From assembly GCA_947594845.1 (NCBI GenBank), contig CANQEI010000008.1, positions 1 to 58,447 of the forward strand: a stretch of DNA of 58,447 nt, given 5' to 3'. The stretch's first letter is position 1, and each line of letters starts with the position of its first letter. The DNA is from an uncultured Clostridia bacterium. GTDB lineage: Bacteria > Bacillota > Clostridia > TANB77 > CAG-508. The notes beneath the pieces were generated by a model. That model did no database searches and had not been told where the DNA came from. It worked only from the letters and a program-made list of their open reading frames with translations. Below, in pieces: positions 1 through 7,475 of this stretch. The position numbers and the translations under genes are program-made.

Positions 1-337
<337 letters not shown>

Positions 338-409
338 GAAAGGTTTACCCGAGAATTGATAATTTGTCTATGTATTTTTGAGTGTACTAAATAAAGTACA
401 CAAAGAATT

Positions 410-526
410 TCTGGTGACTATAACCTAAGGGGAAATACCTGTACCCATGCCGAACACAGAAGTCAAGCCCTCAGGTGCCGAAGATACTTGCGAGTTACCT
501 TGCTGGGAAAATAGGTTGTTGCCAGT
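410..526 (+). rRNA. 5S ribosomal RNA
   Basis: About 117 bases with the 5S hallmarks: a start of CTGGTGACTATAACC, the conserved ACCCATGCCGAACACAGAAG near 440-460, and an end of GTTGCCAG that pairs with the 5' strand. It lies 70 bases after the 23S end, in the usual 23S-5S order. The ends are placed by terminal-stem pairing and may be off by a few bases. Confidence 0.95.
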
Positions 527-566
527 TTTTTTTATTTTTTTAACAGATTAATTATTTTTGTTAAAG

Positions 567-612
567 AAGAAATCAGAAAACAGAGTTAATTTGTTTTGTG
601 ATTTCTTTTTTA
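567..612 (+). terminator. rRNA operon terminator
   Basis: Inverted repeat AAGAAATCA (567-575) / TGATTTCTT (599-607) with further inner pairing, followed by a run of T. A T-rich tract directly after the 5S gene (525-541) may give an earlier stop. It separates the rRNA operon from the protein genes. Confidence 0.75.
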
Positions 613-665
613 ATTATAAAAATATAAACGTAACTAATATTTAATAATAAAAAGTAAAAAAAATA

Positions 666-694
666 TTGATAAAAAAATATCTATAATATATGAT
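666..694 (+). promoter_or_regulatory. Sigma-A-type promoter for the 724 gene pair
   Basis: TTGATA (666-671), 17-base spacer, TATGAT (689-694). Start should fall near 701, about 20 bases before the first gene. Confidence 0.7.
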
Positions 695-723
695 ACAATT
701 ATGAAATCTTAGAGGAGATTAAT

Positions 724-1767
724 ATGTCTATAGAACTCGATTTTGTAAAACAATTAACTACAACCAAGGCTGTCAAAGAAGAAGCCAATCAAATTAATAA
801 AAAAACTATAAAAGAAACATATAAATCATTAATAAATTCTCAATTCTTATTCAATAAAAGTAGACCTGAATACGAAAAATTAGAAGATAAAATAAGATTA
901 ACTTTTTCATATTTGTGCCTTATTAAAATTTTAGAAGATTGTAGTGATGATTATGATGCTGATAAAACTGATTTAAGGGATAAGGCCAGACAAGTTTTTG
1001 AAAGTGCACAATCCTATAAAGAAGTGCTAAGAGAAAAAAATAAAAGTAAGTGTAAATATATAAATCCTTATCAGAATTTATTACTTGGAAATTCATCAAC
1101 TAAAACAGAAATAATAAGAGGATATGAAAGACAATTAAGTGTTTTAGGAAAATTATTAGATTTGGAGATTCCTAAAAAAGATATAGATCCACGACAAATT
1201 ATTGAATCATATGCTACTTATTTATTACAAAAACAGTCATTTCAATTATTATCTAATCCTATTGAAAAAAGAAAAATTGATGAAGAAATATTAATAAGTT
1301 TTGAGCCAAATCAAGAAAACTTGTATACAATGGAAGGAATAAATGATTTATCATATATTCCTGAAGAAGAAGGAAATGTATACAAAATGGTAAATAGATT
1401 CAAAGATATTATTCTATTTCAAAAGATAGGAACTTTAGAATATGGATTTTCATTTAAAGATAAATATACTTTGCAAAATTACAGAATTAAAAAAACTTAT
1501 GTAAGTTTAGCAAATGAAAATGAAGAACCAGATGAAAAAGAATTTAACATATTTACTTGTTTAAATATATCACAATTAACAAGTGATCCAGAATTTACAG
1601 CGTTGCATGCAGATATTTTATTTTCTGACTTAAATTTAAAAGAAGCAGAAGAACATAATGCTGGTTACATTGGTGAAATTATACAAAACAATAATGGTAA
1701 ATTTGATGTTTATCATTATCAAGATAAACTTTGTGCATGCAAAGAATATAAAAAGCATTTAATATAA
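724..1767 (+). CDS. Conserved hypothetical protein, tandem paralogue A
   Basis: I do not recognise this 347-residue family. The protein looks soluble, with no signal peptide or membrane segment. The N-terminal 200 residues are Lys/Glu-rich and mostly helical in character, followed by a more structured C-terminal part. That part shares two stretches with the next gene: an LYxxxxxxDxSYIP block near residues 202-216 and HNxGYIGE near 309-316, the latter followed by a Lys-Asp-x-Leu-Cys segment. This shows the two arose by duplication. AGAGGAGAT precedes the ATG, and a clear promoter lies at 666-694. It is read together with the 1790 gene (22-base gap). Function cannot be assigned. Confidence 0.85.
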   Translation: MSIELDFVKQLTTTKAVKEEANQINKKTIKETYKSLINSQFLFNKSRPEYEKLEDKIRLTFSYLCLIKILEDCSDDYDADKTDLRDKARQVFESAQSYKEVLREKNKSKCKYINPYQNLLLGNSSTKTEIIRGYERQLSVLGKLLDLEIPKKDIDPRQIIESYATYLLQKQSFQLLSNPIEKRKIDEEILISFEPNQENLYTMEGINDLSYIPEEEGNVYKMVNRFKDIILFQKIGTLEYGFSFKDKYTLQNYRIKKTYVSLANENEEPDEKEFNIFTCLNISQLTSDPEFTALHADILFSDLNLKEAEEHNAGYIGEIIQNNNGKFDVYHYQDKLCACKEYKKHLI

Positions 1768-1789
1768 AAATCCATATAGGGGGAATAAT

Positions 1790-3034
1790 ATGAATTTTAG
1801 AATTAATTATTTAGAAAACTTAATAAAAAGAGGAAGGACATTAAAGAGTGGTAAGCAACTTATTACCAAAGAACAAATTGACGAAAATTATAGAGCAATT
1901 GAGGATGCGCTTGAAAACAAACTTAAATGGGATTCTGAACAGAACCGCACAGAACATAAAATTGAACTAATGTTAGCATATTTTAATATTATTGCAGCTA
2001 TTCAAAACCAAACAAATCCAAAATCTAATGATGAAATACTTGACGGAGAAGAAATACAAGCTATTGCAAAAAATTATGAATATAAAGCACAAGAAAAGAG
2101 TGGAACGTCTGCAAGAGACGAGAATTATAATGAATATCACGTATTGAAATGCCCAAATCAATCTCCAATTAGCAGAATAGACAAAACATATTTATCTCAA
2201 TTAAAAATGTTAGAATCTGAATTAACACAATTAAAAGAAGATGAAAATGCAAGCTTAGAAAAAATATCAAGGATTCAATCATTATATTTAGAAATGCAAG
2301 AAGCACATAGAAGAATGTCAGATCCTGCATATAAAGCTAGAAAAGATGAAAAATTTTTAGTAAAATTTAATCCAAATAAAGAAAAACTTTATTCTCCAGG
2401 AAGTTTTGCAGATATAAGTTATATACCTAGAATTGAAACAAAGCAGGAGAATAATGGAAAAGAGAATGTTAGTGCAATATCTTTTTACAATTTTCAAGGA
2501 GATCAAATACAGCTAATAAAAACAGCAGATGTCGGATTTGGAAGATTTAGACAAAGATCTGGAAAAATAACTTATAGAGATTCAGAGGCTCTAGAGGAAT
2601 ATATAGTTTTAAAAAGATATGCAGACCAAAAATTACAAGATAGACGAAAAGAAATTGCTGAACGACCAGATACACCAAGTTTATGGTTCGAAAAAGGTGG
2701 AGAAGAAGTATTTGTTGTATATACACGCCTAGGTAGAGATTTATTTACAGATCCAGATGTAGATCCAGAATATGTGAAAATTTTTACTAATCAATTATTT
2801 TCGACTTACAACATGGAAGAGGCAATGAGACACAATGGTGGATACATAGGAGAAGTAAATTTAATAAATGATCAAGGTCAATTGAAATATGCCGTTGTAC
2901 ATGAAAAAGATAATTTATGTTTAGCAAAAGAAATTACATCAGCCAAAGAAAAATATGGAATGACTTTTGGAGGAGATGCAAAGCTTATAGCACTAGATAG
3001 ATCAAGAAAAGATTCACTTGGAGGTGAAAGATAG
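1790..3034 (+). CDS. Conserved hypothetical protein, tandem paralogue B
   Basis: A 414-residue unknown protein, paralogous to the gene just upstream. It shares the LYSPGSFADISYIP-type block (near residues 199-212) and the HNGGYIGE block (near 348-355). It is longer because of an extra middle segment (about 215-300, with several Arg/Lys-rich stretches) and a basic C-terminal tail. No membrane segment or signal peptide is visible. The start is supported by a GGGGGAAT ribosome site. Its last codons carry the GGAGGTG ribosome site of the next gene, which starts directly after the stop, so translation of the two is probably coupled. Function unknown. Confidence 0.85.
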   Translation: MNFRINYLENLIKRGRTLKSGKQLITKEQIDENYRAIEDALENKLKWDSEQNRTEHKIELMLAYFNIIAAIQNQTNPKSNDEILDGEEIQAIAKNYEYKAQEKSGTSARDENYNEYHVLKCPNQSPISRIDKTYLSQLKMLESELTQLKEDENASLEKISRIQSLYLEMQEAHRRMSDPAYKARKDEKFLVKFNPNKEKLYSPGSFADISYIPRIETKQENNGKENVSAISFYNFQGDQIQLIKTADVGFGRFRQRSGKITYRDSEALEEYIVLKRYADQKLQDRRKEIAERPDTPSLWFEKGGEEVFVVYTRLGRDLFTDPDVDPEYVKIFTNQLFSTYNMEEAMRHNGGYIGEVNLINDQGQLKYAVVHEKDNLCLAKEITSAKEKYGMTFGGDAKLIALDRSRKDSLGGER

Positions 3035-3598
3035 ATGCCTAAAATTGCTTGGAAACCAGGTACTTTCATATATCCAATTCCTGCTGTAATGGTTTCATGT
3101 GGAGATATGAAAAAGTCAAACATAATTACAGTAGCTTGGACAGGTATCTTGAATACTAATCCAGCAAAAGTCTATATATCAATAAAACCAACAAGATATT
3201 CATACAATATAATAAAAGAAAATAAAGAATTTGTTATCAATTTAACAACAAAAGAATTGGCATATGCAACTGATTGGTGTGGAGTAAAAACTGGAGCAAA
3301 GATTGACAAATTTAGAGCTATGCATTTAACAAAGGAAAAATGCAAATTTGTTAATGCTCCATCTATAAAAGAATCACCAATATCAATAGAATGCAAAGTA
3401 GAAAAAATAATTGAAATGGGTTCACATCACATGTTTATAGCAGATGTATTGTCAATAGATGTAGACGAAAAATATATAGATCAAAAAGGTGCATTTGATA
3501 TTAGCAAATGTGGCTTAATAGCATATGCAAATGGAGGATATTACAGTCTTAATAAAAAAATCGGAAAATTTGGTTATTCGGTTAAAAAAAAGAAGTAA
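3035..3598 (+). CDS. Flavin reductase-like FMN-binding protein
   Basis: A 187-residue protein of the flavin reductase-like, FMN-binding split-barrel family. Family features visible are the N-terminal PIPAVMVSCGD segment, the NIITVAWTG stretch that packs on FMN, the ISIKPTRYSY segment, and the late SHHMFIADV segment. Members bind FMN and either reduce flavin with NAD(P)H or act as poorly characterised flavoproteins, and the substrate here cannot be told. The ATG directly follows the TAG of the preceding gene, with GGAGGTG inside that gene, so it is the last gene of the 724 operon. The C-terminus ends in a Lys-rich tail. Confidence 0.85.
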   Translation: MPKIAWKPGTFIYPIPAVMVSCGDMKKSNIITVAWTGILNTNPAKVYISIKPTRYSYNIIKENKEFVINLTTKELAYATDWCGVKTGAKIDKFRAMHLTKEKCKFVNAPSIKESPISIECKVEKIIEMGSHHMFIADVLSIDVDEKYIDQKGAFDISKCGLIAYANGGYYSLNKKIGKFGYSVKKKK

Positions 3599-3614
3599 AA
3601 AAACAGGGAAAATA

Positions 3615-3643
3615 TTGACAATATATGCGTTTTATGATAAAGT
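3615..3643 (+). promoter_or_regulatory. Promoter of the rpmG-secE-nusG-ribosomal protein operon
   Basis: Perfect TTGACA (3615-3620), then a 17-base spacer and TAAAGT (3638-3643). It lies about 80 bases ahead of rpmG. Confidence 0.6.
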
Positions 3644-3723
3644 ATTTAAGCATGATTTATTTCATGCTCACATCGTTAAATATAAAATAAAAACTTCACA
3701 AAAATTAAACGGAGGTGTAGTAG

Positions 3724-3888
3724 ATGGCTGCAAAAGGACCTAGAGAATCTATAACATTAGAATGTACAGAATGTAAAAGAAGAAACTATATGACAGAAAA
3801 AAATAAAAGAAACAACACTGATAGATTAGAAATAGTTAAATATTGCAAATTTTGCAAAAAACGTACAACACACAAAGAAACAAAATAA
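3724..3888 (+). CDS. rpmG: 50S ribosomal protein L33
   Basis: A 54-residue basic protein with two CxxC pairs (ECTECK near residue 13 and YCKFCK near residue 41) that form the zinc-binding ribbon of zinc-type L33. It is a component of the large subunit near the E site. GGAGGTG (3711-3717) lies 6 bases before the ATG. The order rpmG-secE-nusG is the standard arrangement in Firmicutes. The presence of all four cysteines marks this as the zinc-dependent version, the kind that many Firmicutes replace with a Cys-free paralogue under zinc limitation. Confidence 0.95.
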   Translation: MAAKGPRESITLECTECKRRNYMTEKNKRNNTDRLEIVKYCKFCKKRTTHKETK

Positions 3889-3908
3889 TCCTTTAAGGAG
3901 GAACAAGA

Positions 3909-4280
3909 ATGGCTAAAGAAGCAAAAAATAAAGCAAAAAAAGAAAAGAAAGAAAATAAAACTTTCTTTAAAGATTTTAAGGCAGAACTAAAAAAAGTTAC
4001 TTGGCCAACTGCTAAACAACTTGCTACCAAAACAGCTGTTGTTGTTGTCTTAGTAATATTAATAGCAGCAATAGTGTTTGTATTAGATTATGCATTTGAT
4101 AAAGGATATGAATTTATAATAACACAATCATCAAAGACTCAAGATATAAATTCAAATGAAAATACAGAGTCAAATGGAGATACAGACTTAAATGAAGGTA
4201 CAGAAGAAGTTATTGATGAAAGTATCGAACTTCCTGCTGTAGATGGTACTCAAACAACAGAAGATGGCAATGCTGAATAA
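3909..4280 (+). CDS. secE: Preprotein translocase subunit SecE, with acidic tail
   Basis: SecE is the small essential membrane subunit that clamps SecY in the Sec channel. The conserved amphipathic region ELKKVTWPTAKQ (near residues 27-38) and the single membrane helix (about 45-66) are present. At 123 residues it is roughly twice the usual single-helix SecE. The excess is a C-terminal Asn/Glu/Asp/Thr-rich tail of about 45 residues that would lie outside the membrane. It has an AAGGAGG ribosome site and sits between rpmG and nusG, the typical position, which confirms the assignment. Confidence 0.95.
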   Translation: MAKEAKNKAKKEKKENKTFFKDFKAELKKVTWPTAKQLATKTAVVVVLVILIAAIVFVLDYAFDKGYEFIITQSSKTQDINSNENTESNGDTDLNEGTEEVIDESIELPAVDGTQTTEDGNAE

Positions 4281-4300
4281 AATATAAAGGAGGCTATAAA

Positions 4301-4837
4301 ATGTCAGAAGCTGATACAAGCCTAGAACCAAAATGGTATGTTGTTCATACATATTCTGGATATGAAAATAAAGTTAAGACAGATCTAGAAAAAACAATAA
4401 AAAATAGAGAATTAGAAGATTTTTTCTTTAATATAGTTGTTCCAATGGAAGAACAAGTAGAAATTAAAGAAGGAAAAAGAAAAACTAATTTAAAAAAAGT
4501 TTTCCCTGGATATGTTTTAGTAAAAATGATTGTAACAGAAGAATCTTGGTATATAGTTAGAAATACAAGAGGAGTAACAGGATTTGTAGGCTCAGGGACT
4601 GATCCTATTCCACTTACAGAGGAAGAAATTCGAAATATGGGATTTGATGATGTTCCAGTAAATATAGACTATGACGTTAATGATAATGTAAGAGTCATGA
4701 ATGGACCATTAGAAAACTTTATTGGTGTAGTACAAGAAATAAATACAGAAAAGCATAAAGTAAAAGTTCTAGTATCTATGTTTGGAAGAGAAACTCCAGT
4801 AGAATTAGAATTTTCACAAGTGCAAAAAATTGATTAA
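4301..4837 (+). CDS. nusG: Transcription termination/antitermination factor NusG
   Basis: A 178-residue NusG, the universal elongation factor that binds the RNA polymerase clamp and links it to ribosomes or Rho. The NGN domain begins near residue 11 with KWYVVHTYSGYE, and the FPGYVLVKM segment is near residue 67. A C-terminal KOW domain (about residues 123-178) contains the VRVMNGPLENFIGVV motif. Length and context (secE upstream, rplK downstream) are standard. AAGGAGG precedes the ATG by 8 bases. Confidence 0.97.
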   Translation: MSEADTSLEPKWYVVHTYSGYENKVKTDLEKTIKNRELEDFFFNIVVPMEEQVEIKEGKRKTNLKKVFPGYVLVKMIVTEESWYIVRNTRGVTGFVGSGTDPIPLTEEEIRNMGFDDVPVNIDYDVNDNVRVMNGPLENFIGVVQEINTEKHKVKVLVSMFGRETPVELEFSQVQKID

Positions 4838-4866
4838 TAAGTTCATTTTAAAGGAGGTGCTTAAAA

Positions 4867-5295
4867 ATGGCAGAAAAAGAAGTAGTTAATGTAATCAAAT
4901 TACAAATTGAAGCAGGTAAAGCAACACCAGCTCCACCAGTTGGACCAGCATTAGGTTCTAGCGGTGTTAATATTATGCAATTTGTAAAAGAATTTAATGA
5001 TAGAACAGCAAATCAACCAGGAATGATAATACCAGTTGTTATTTCTGTTTACAAGGATAAATCTTTTGATTTTATTACAAAAGTTCCACCAGTTGCAGTT
5101 TTAATTAAAAAGGCTTTAAAGATTCAAAAAGGATCTGGAAAACCAAATACAGAAAAAGTTGCAAACATAACAAAAGAACAAGTTAAAGCAATTGCAGAAC
5201 AAAAAATGGAAGATTTAAATGCGGCTTCAGTAGAAGCTGCTATGAAAATGGTTGAAGGAACAGCAAGATCTATGGGCGTTGTTGTAGTAGACTAA
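4867..5295 (+). CDS. rplK: 50S ribosomal protein L11
   Basis: L11 forms the stalk base with 23S rRNA, at the site sensed by RelA and bound by thiopeptide antibiotics. The N-terminal proline-rich linker segment [21 protein letters not shown] (near residues 18-38) and the C-terminal rRNA-binding domain (about 75-142) are intact, and the 142-residue length is normal. It has a strong AAAGGAGGTG ribosome site. It is followed by rplA as in most bacteria. Confidence 0.97.
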   Translation: MAEKEVVNVIKLQIEAGKATPAPPVGPALGSSGVNIMQFVKEFNDRTANQPGMIIPVVISVYKDKSFDFITKVPPVAVLIKKALKIQKGSGKPNTEKVANITKEQVKAIAEQKMEDLNAASVEAAMKMVEGTARSMGVVVVD

Positions 5296-5350
5296 TTTTC
5301 GCAAATAAGTGGGAGAATTGAAAAATTCGTTAGTACCAAAGGAGGATTTT

Positions 5351-6034
5351 ATGAAAAAAGGAAAAAGATATCAAGAATCTGCTAAATTAGTAGATAGCAC
5401 AAAGGTTTATGATGCAAAAGAGGCATTAGAAATAATTGAAAAAATGCCAAAACCAAAATTTGATCAAACAGTTGAATTACATGTAAAATTAGGTGTTGAT
5501 TCTAAACATGCTGATCAACAAGTTAGGGGAACAGTTGTATTACCACATGGAACAGGTAAAACTCAAAGAGTTTTAGTTTTCGCTAAAGGTGATAAAGCTA
5601 AAGAAGCTCAAGAAGCTGGAGCTGATTTCGTAGGAGCAGAAGAATTAGTACCAAAAATAGAAAAAGAAAATTGGTTTGATTATGATGTTATAGTTGCTAC
5701 ACCAGATATGATGGGTGTAATAGGAAGATTAGGAAAAGTTTTAGGACCTAAAGGATTAATGCCAAATCCAAAATCAGGAACTGTAACAATGGATGTTAAA
5801 AAAGCAATTTCTGAAATTAAATCAGGTAAAGTTGAATATAGATTAGATAAAACTAATATTATTCACTTAGGATTTGGAAAACTTTCATTTGGAACTGAAA
5901 AATTATTAGAGAACTATACAACAATTATTGAAGCAATAATAAAAGCTAAACCAGCAGCTGCAAAGGGACAATATATTAAAAGTATATCAATTTCTACTAC
6001 AATGGGACCTGGATTATATGTAAGTGAAAAATAG
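5351..6034 (+). CDS. rplA: 50S ribosomal protein L1
   Basis: L1 binds the mobile L1 stalk of 23S rRNA. The family motif [18 protein letters not shown] lies near residues 128-145, and the 227-residue length matches the family. The reading frame is open from an earlier GTG at 5309, but AAAGGAGG at 5338-5345 sits 5 bases before the ATG at 5351. Translation from there gives the usual MKKGKRY start, so 5351 is chosen. L1 is often an autoregulator of its own mRNA; no such site could be picked out here. Confidence 0.95.
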   Translation: MKKGKRYQESAKLVDSTKVYDAKEALEIIEKMPKPKFDQTVELHVKLGVDSKHADQQVRGTVVLPHGTGKTQRVLVFAKGDKAKEAQEAGADFVGAEELVPKIEKENWFDYDVIVATPDMMGVIGRLGKVLGPKGLMPNPKSGTVTMDVKKAISEIKSGKVEYRLDKTNIIHLGFGKLSFGTEKLLENYTTIIEAIIKAKPAAAKGQYIKSISISTTMGPGLYVSEK

Positions 6035-6042
6035 AATAAAAT

Positions 6043-6156
6043 TAGCCAAAGACAGTAAGCAAAAAAATAAGACTTACCGAGGTAAAATTTGTGAAGTAGT
6101 ATAATAAATAGAACTTCAATTTGCCTCGGAGATTTGGCAGATTGAAGTTTTTTTAT
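6043..6156 (+). ncRNA. L10 ribosomal protein leader
   Basis: The 160-base gap between rplA and rplJ holds the pattern of the Firmicutes L10 leader. There is a GCCAAAGACAGTAAG segment (6044-6058) and CTTACCGAGGT (6073-6083). A distal GCCTCGGAGATTTGGC (6123-6138) can pair with both of the earlier segments. The leader is bound by the L10(L12)4 complex, which lowers rplJ-rplL expression. It ends in a terminator-like hairpin, reported separately, so control is probably by attenuation. Confidence 0.85.
6112..6155 (+). terminator. Attenuator hairpin of the L10 leader
   Basis: AACTTCAAT (6112-6120) pairs with ATTGAAGTT (6141-6149), followed by a run of seven T (6148-6154). The loop contains the GCCTCGG/TTTGGC bases that take part in the competing leader structure, as expected for a regulated terminator ahead of rplJ. 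Confidence 0.8.
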
Positions 6157-6194
6157 GAAAAATAATTAATTTTTAATAAATAGGAGGTGTAATT

Positions 6195-6698
6195 TTGGCT
6201 AGCGAAGTTATTTTAAAACAAAAAGAAGAAGAAGTTAAAAAATTAGCTGAAAGAATGGAAAAAGCATCATTAATTCTTTTTACAGACTACAGAGGAATAA
6301 ATGTAACAGATGTTACAGAATTAAGAAAAAACTTAAGAAACGCTAATGGATGCTATAGTGTTATTAAAAATAACATATCAAGAAGAGCATTAGAAGAACG
6401 CAAAATAGAAGGACTAGATGAAGTTTTAACAGGACCTACAGCTGTTATAACAGTTGAAGGATCTTACTTAGATGCTTTAAAAGCAGTTTATAATTATGCT
6501 AAAGAAAATGATTTTTACAAAATTAAAGCTGGTGTATTAGATGGAAAAGTAGTATCAGCAGAAGAATTAATTACACTAGCAAAGCTTCCATCAAGAGAAG
6601 TGCTTATTGCACAACTTGCTGGATGCTTACTTGGAAATATTTCAAAACTTGCAGTTGCACTTGATCAAGTAGCAAAACAAAAAGAAACAGCAGAATAA
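6195..6698 (+). CDS. rplJ: 50S ribosomal protein L10
   Basis: L10 anchors the L7/L12 dimers to the ribosome stalk. The N-terminal rRNA-binding domain shows the family segment LILFTDYRGINVTDVTELR (near residues 26-44), and the C-terminal helix that carries L7/L12 follows. The 167-residue length is normal. The start is a TTG codon at 6195 placed 6 bases after AGGAGGTG; no in-frame ATG is nearby. It is preceded by the L10 leader and followed by rplL. Confidence 0.96.
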   Translation: MASEVILKQKEEEVKKLAERMEKASLILFTDYRGINVTDVTELRKNLRNANGCYSVIKNNISRRALEERKIEGLDEVLTGPTAVITVEGSYLDALKAVYNYAKENDFYKIKAGVLDGKVVSAEELITLAKLPSREVLIAQLAGCLLGNISKLAVALDQVAKQKETAE

Positions 6699-6749
6699 TA
6701 GAGTAGTGAACTTAAATCACTAAAATAAAAAAATTGGGAGGATTTAATA

Positions 6750-7121
6750 ATGGAAAAAATAGAAAAATTATTAGAAGAAATTGATAGCTTAACAGTTATC
6801 GAATTATCAGAATTAGTAAAAGGAATTGAAGAAAAATATGGAGTATCTGCAGCAGCAGTTGCAGCACCAGCAGCTGGTGGAGCAGCAGATGGAGCTGCAG
6901 CTGAAGAAAAATCAAACTTTGATGTTGTATTAAAAGAAGCAGGAGCAAATAAAATTGCTGTAATCAAAGTTGTTAGAGACATTACAGGATTAGGACTAAA
7001 AGAAGCTAAAGATTTAGTTGAAGGAGCACCTAAAACAGTTAAAGAAGGAGCTAGCAAAGAAGAAGCTGAAGAAATGAAAGCTAAATTTGTTGAAGCTGGA
7101 GCTGTTGTTGAATTACAATAA
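6750..7121 (+). CDS. rplL: 50S ribosomal protein L7/L12
   Basis: The multicopy stalk protein that recruits translational GTPases. Its N-terminal dimerisation domain (about 1-32) leads into an Ala/Gly-rich hinge (about 33-52). The conserved C-terminal domain contains [20 protein letters not shown] (near residues 67-86). Length 123 is typical. A GGGAGG ribosome site precedes the ATG. It is the last gene of the operon: a strong terminator follows and rpoB is not next, unlike the common rplL-rpoB order. Confidence 0.97.
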   Translation: MEKIEKLLEEIDSLTVIELSELVKGIEEKYGVSAAAVAAPAAGGAADGAAAEEKSNFDVVLKEAGANKIAVIKVVRDITGLGLKEAKDLVEGAPKTVKEGASKEEAEEMKAKFVEAGAVVELQ

Positions 7122-7145
7122 TAATTCTATTTATAAAAATTAAGA

Positions 7146-7179
7146 AAAACACATATTTTAAATATGTGTTTTTTATTTT
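7146..7179 (+). terminator. Terminator after rplL
   Basis: AAAACACATATTT (7146-7158) / AAATATGTGTTTT (7160-7172), 13 pairs with a one-base centre, followed by a T-rich tail. Confidence 0.85.
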
Positions 7180-7209
7180 TTCAAAAGCTTTTCAAAAGTC
7201 TTTCAAAAG
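7179..7209 (+). repeat. Three phased TTTCAAAAG repeats in the gap after rplL
   Basis: TTTCAAAAG occurs at 7179, 7190 and 7201, exactly 11 bases apart, with a looser TTTTCAAAA copy at 7232. They lie in the 354-base gap between rplL and the next gene. Apart from the terminator before them and the promoter at 7385, I see nothing else in that gap. Confidence 0.6.
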
Positions 7210-7384
7210 TATTATAAAACTAAAATTAAAATTTTCAAAACAGAATTGGTAATAAAATCTTATATGAAAAATAAAATTTAAAAAGTAGTATAATGACGGT
7301 AATGATTACGGATATAGGGACTACATGAATTTTTACAATAATATTACTATAAATAAAAAAATATAGGGAAATGAGAAAAAGATA

Positions 7385-7413
7385 TTGATATTCTATTTCT
7401 TTATATATATAAT
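7385..7413 (+). promoter_or_regulatory. Promoter of the 7476 gene
   Basis: TTGATA (7385-7390), 17-base spacer, TATAAT (7408-7413). Leader of about 55 bases before the start codon. Confidence 0.75.
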
Positions 7414-7475
7414 TGTTATAGTTTTAATACTTATACTATATTGTAAGTATAAAATAAAAAAAACGGAGGGTAATT

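Noticed and set aside
338..409. Possible tRNA between the 23S and 5S genes
   Set aside because: The stretch is 72 bases but shows no T-loop GTTCRA pattern or cloverleaf pairing.
3525..3743. Open frame between the flavin reductase-like gene and rpmG
   Set aside because: It overlaps the end of the flavin gene in another frame and runs into rpmG; it has no ribosome site and a promoter sits inside it.
5309..5350. Longer rplA start at GTG
   Set aside because: The strong ribosome site at 5338-5345 lies between this GTG and the ATG at 5351, and the family start matches 5351.
6665..7057. Long minus-strand frame across rplL
   Set aside because: It is the mirror frame of the Ala-rich rplL gene, with no ribosome site and a low-complexity product.
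7292..7366. Two very short overlapping frames (11 and 13 codons) before the 7476 gene
   Set aside because: No ribosome site before either, and the 7385 promoter starts after them. The first has a passing resemblance to the start of lacZ-alpha, which is chance.
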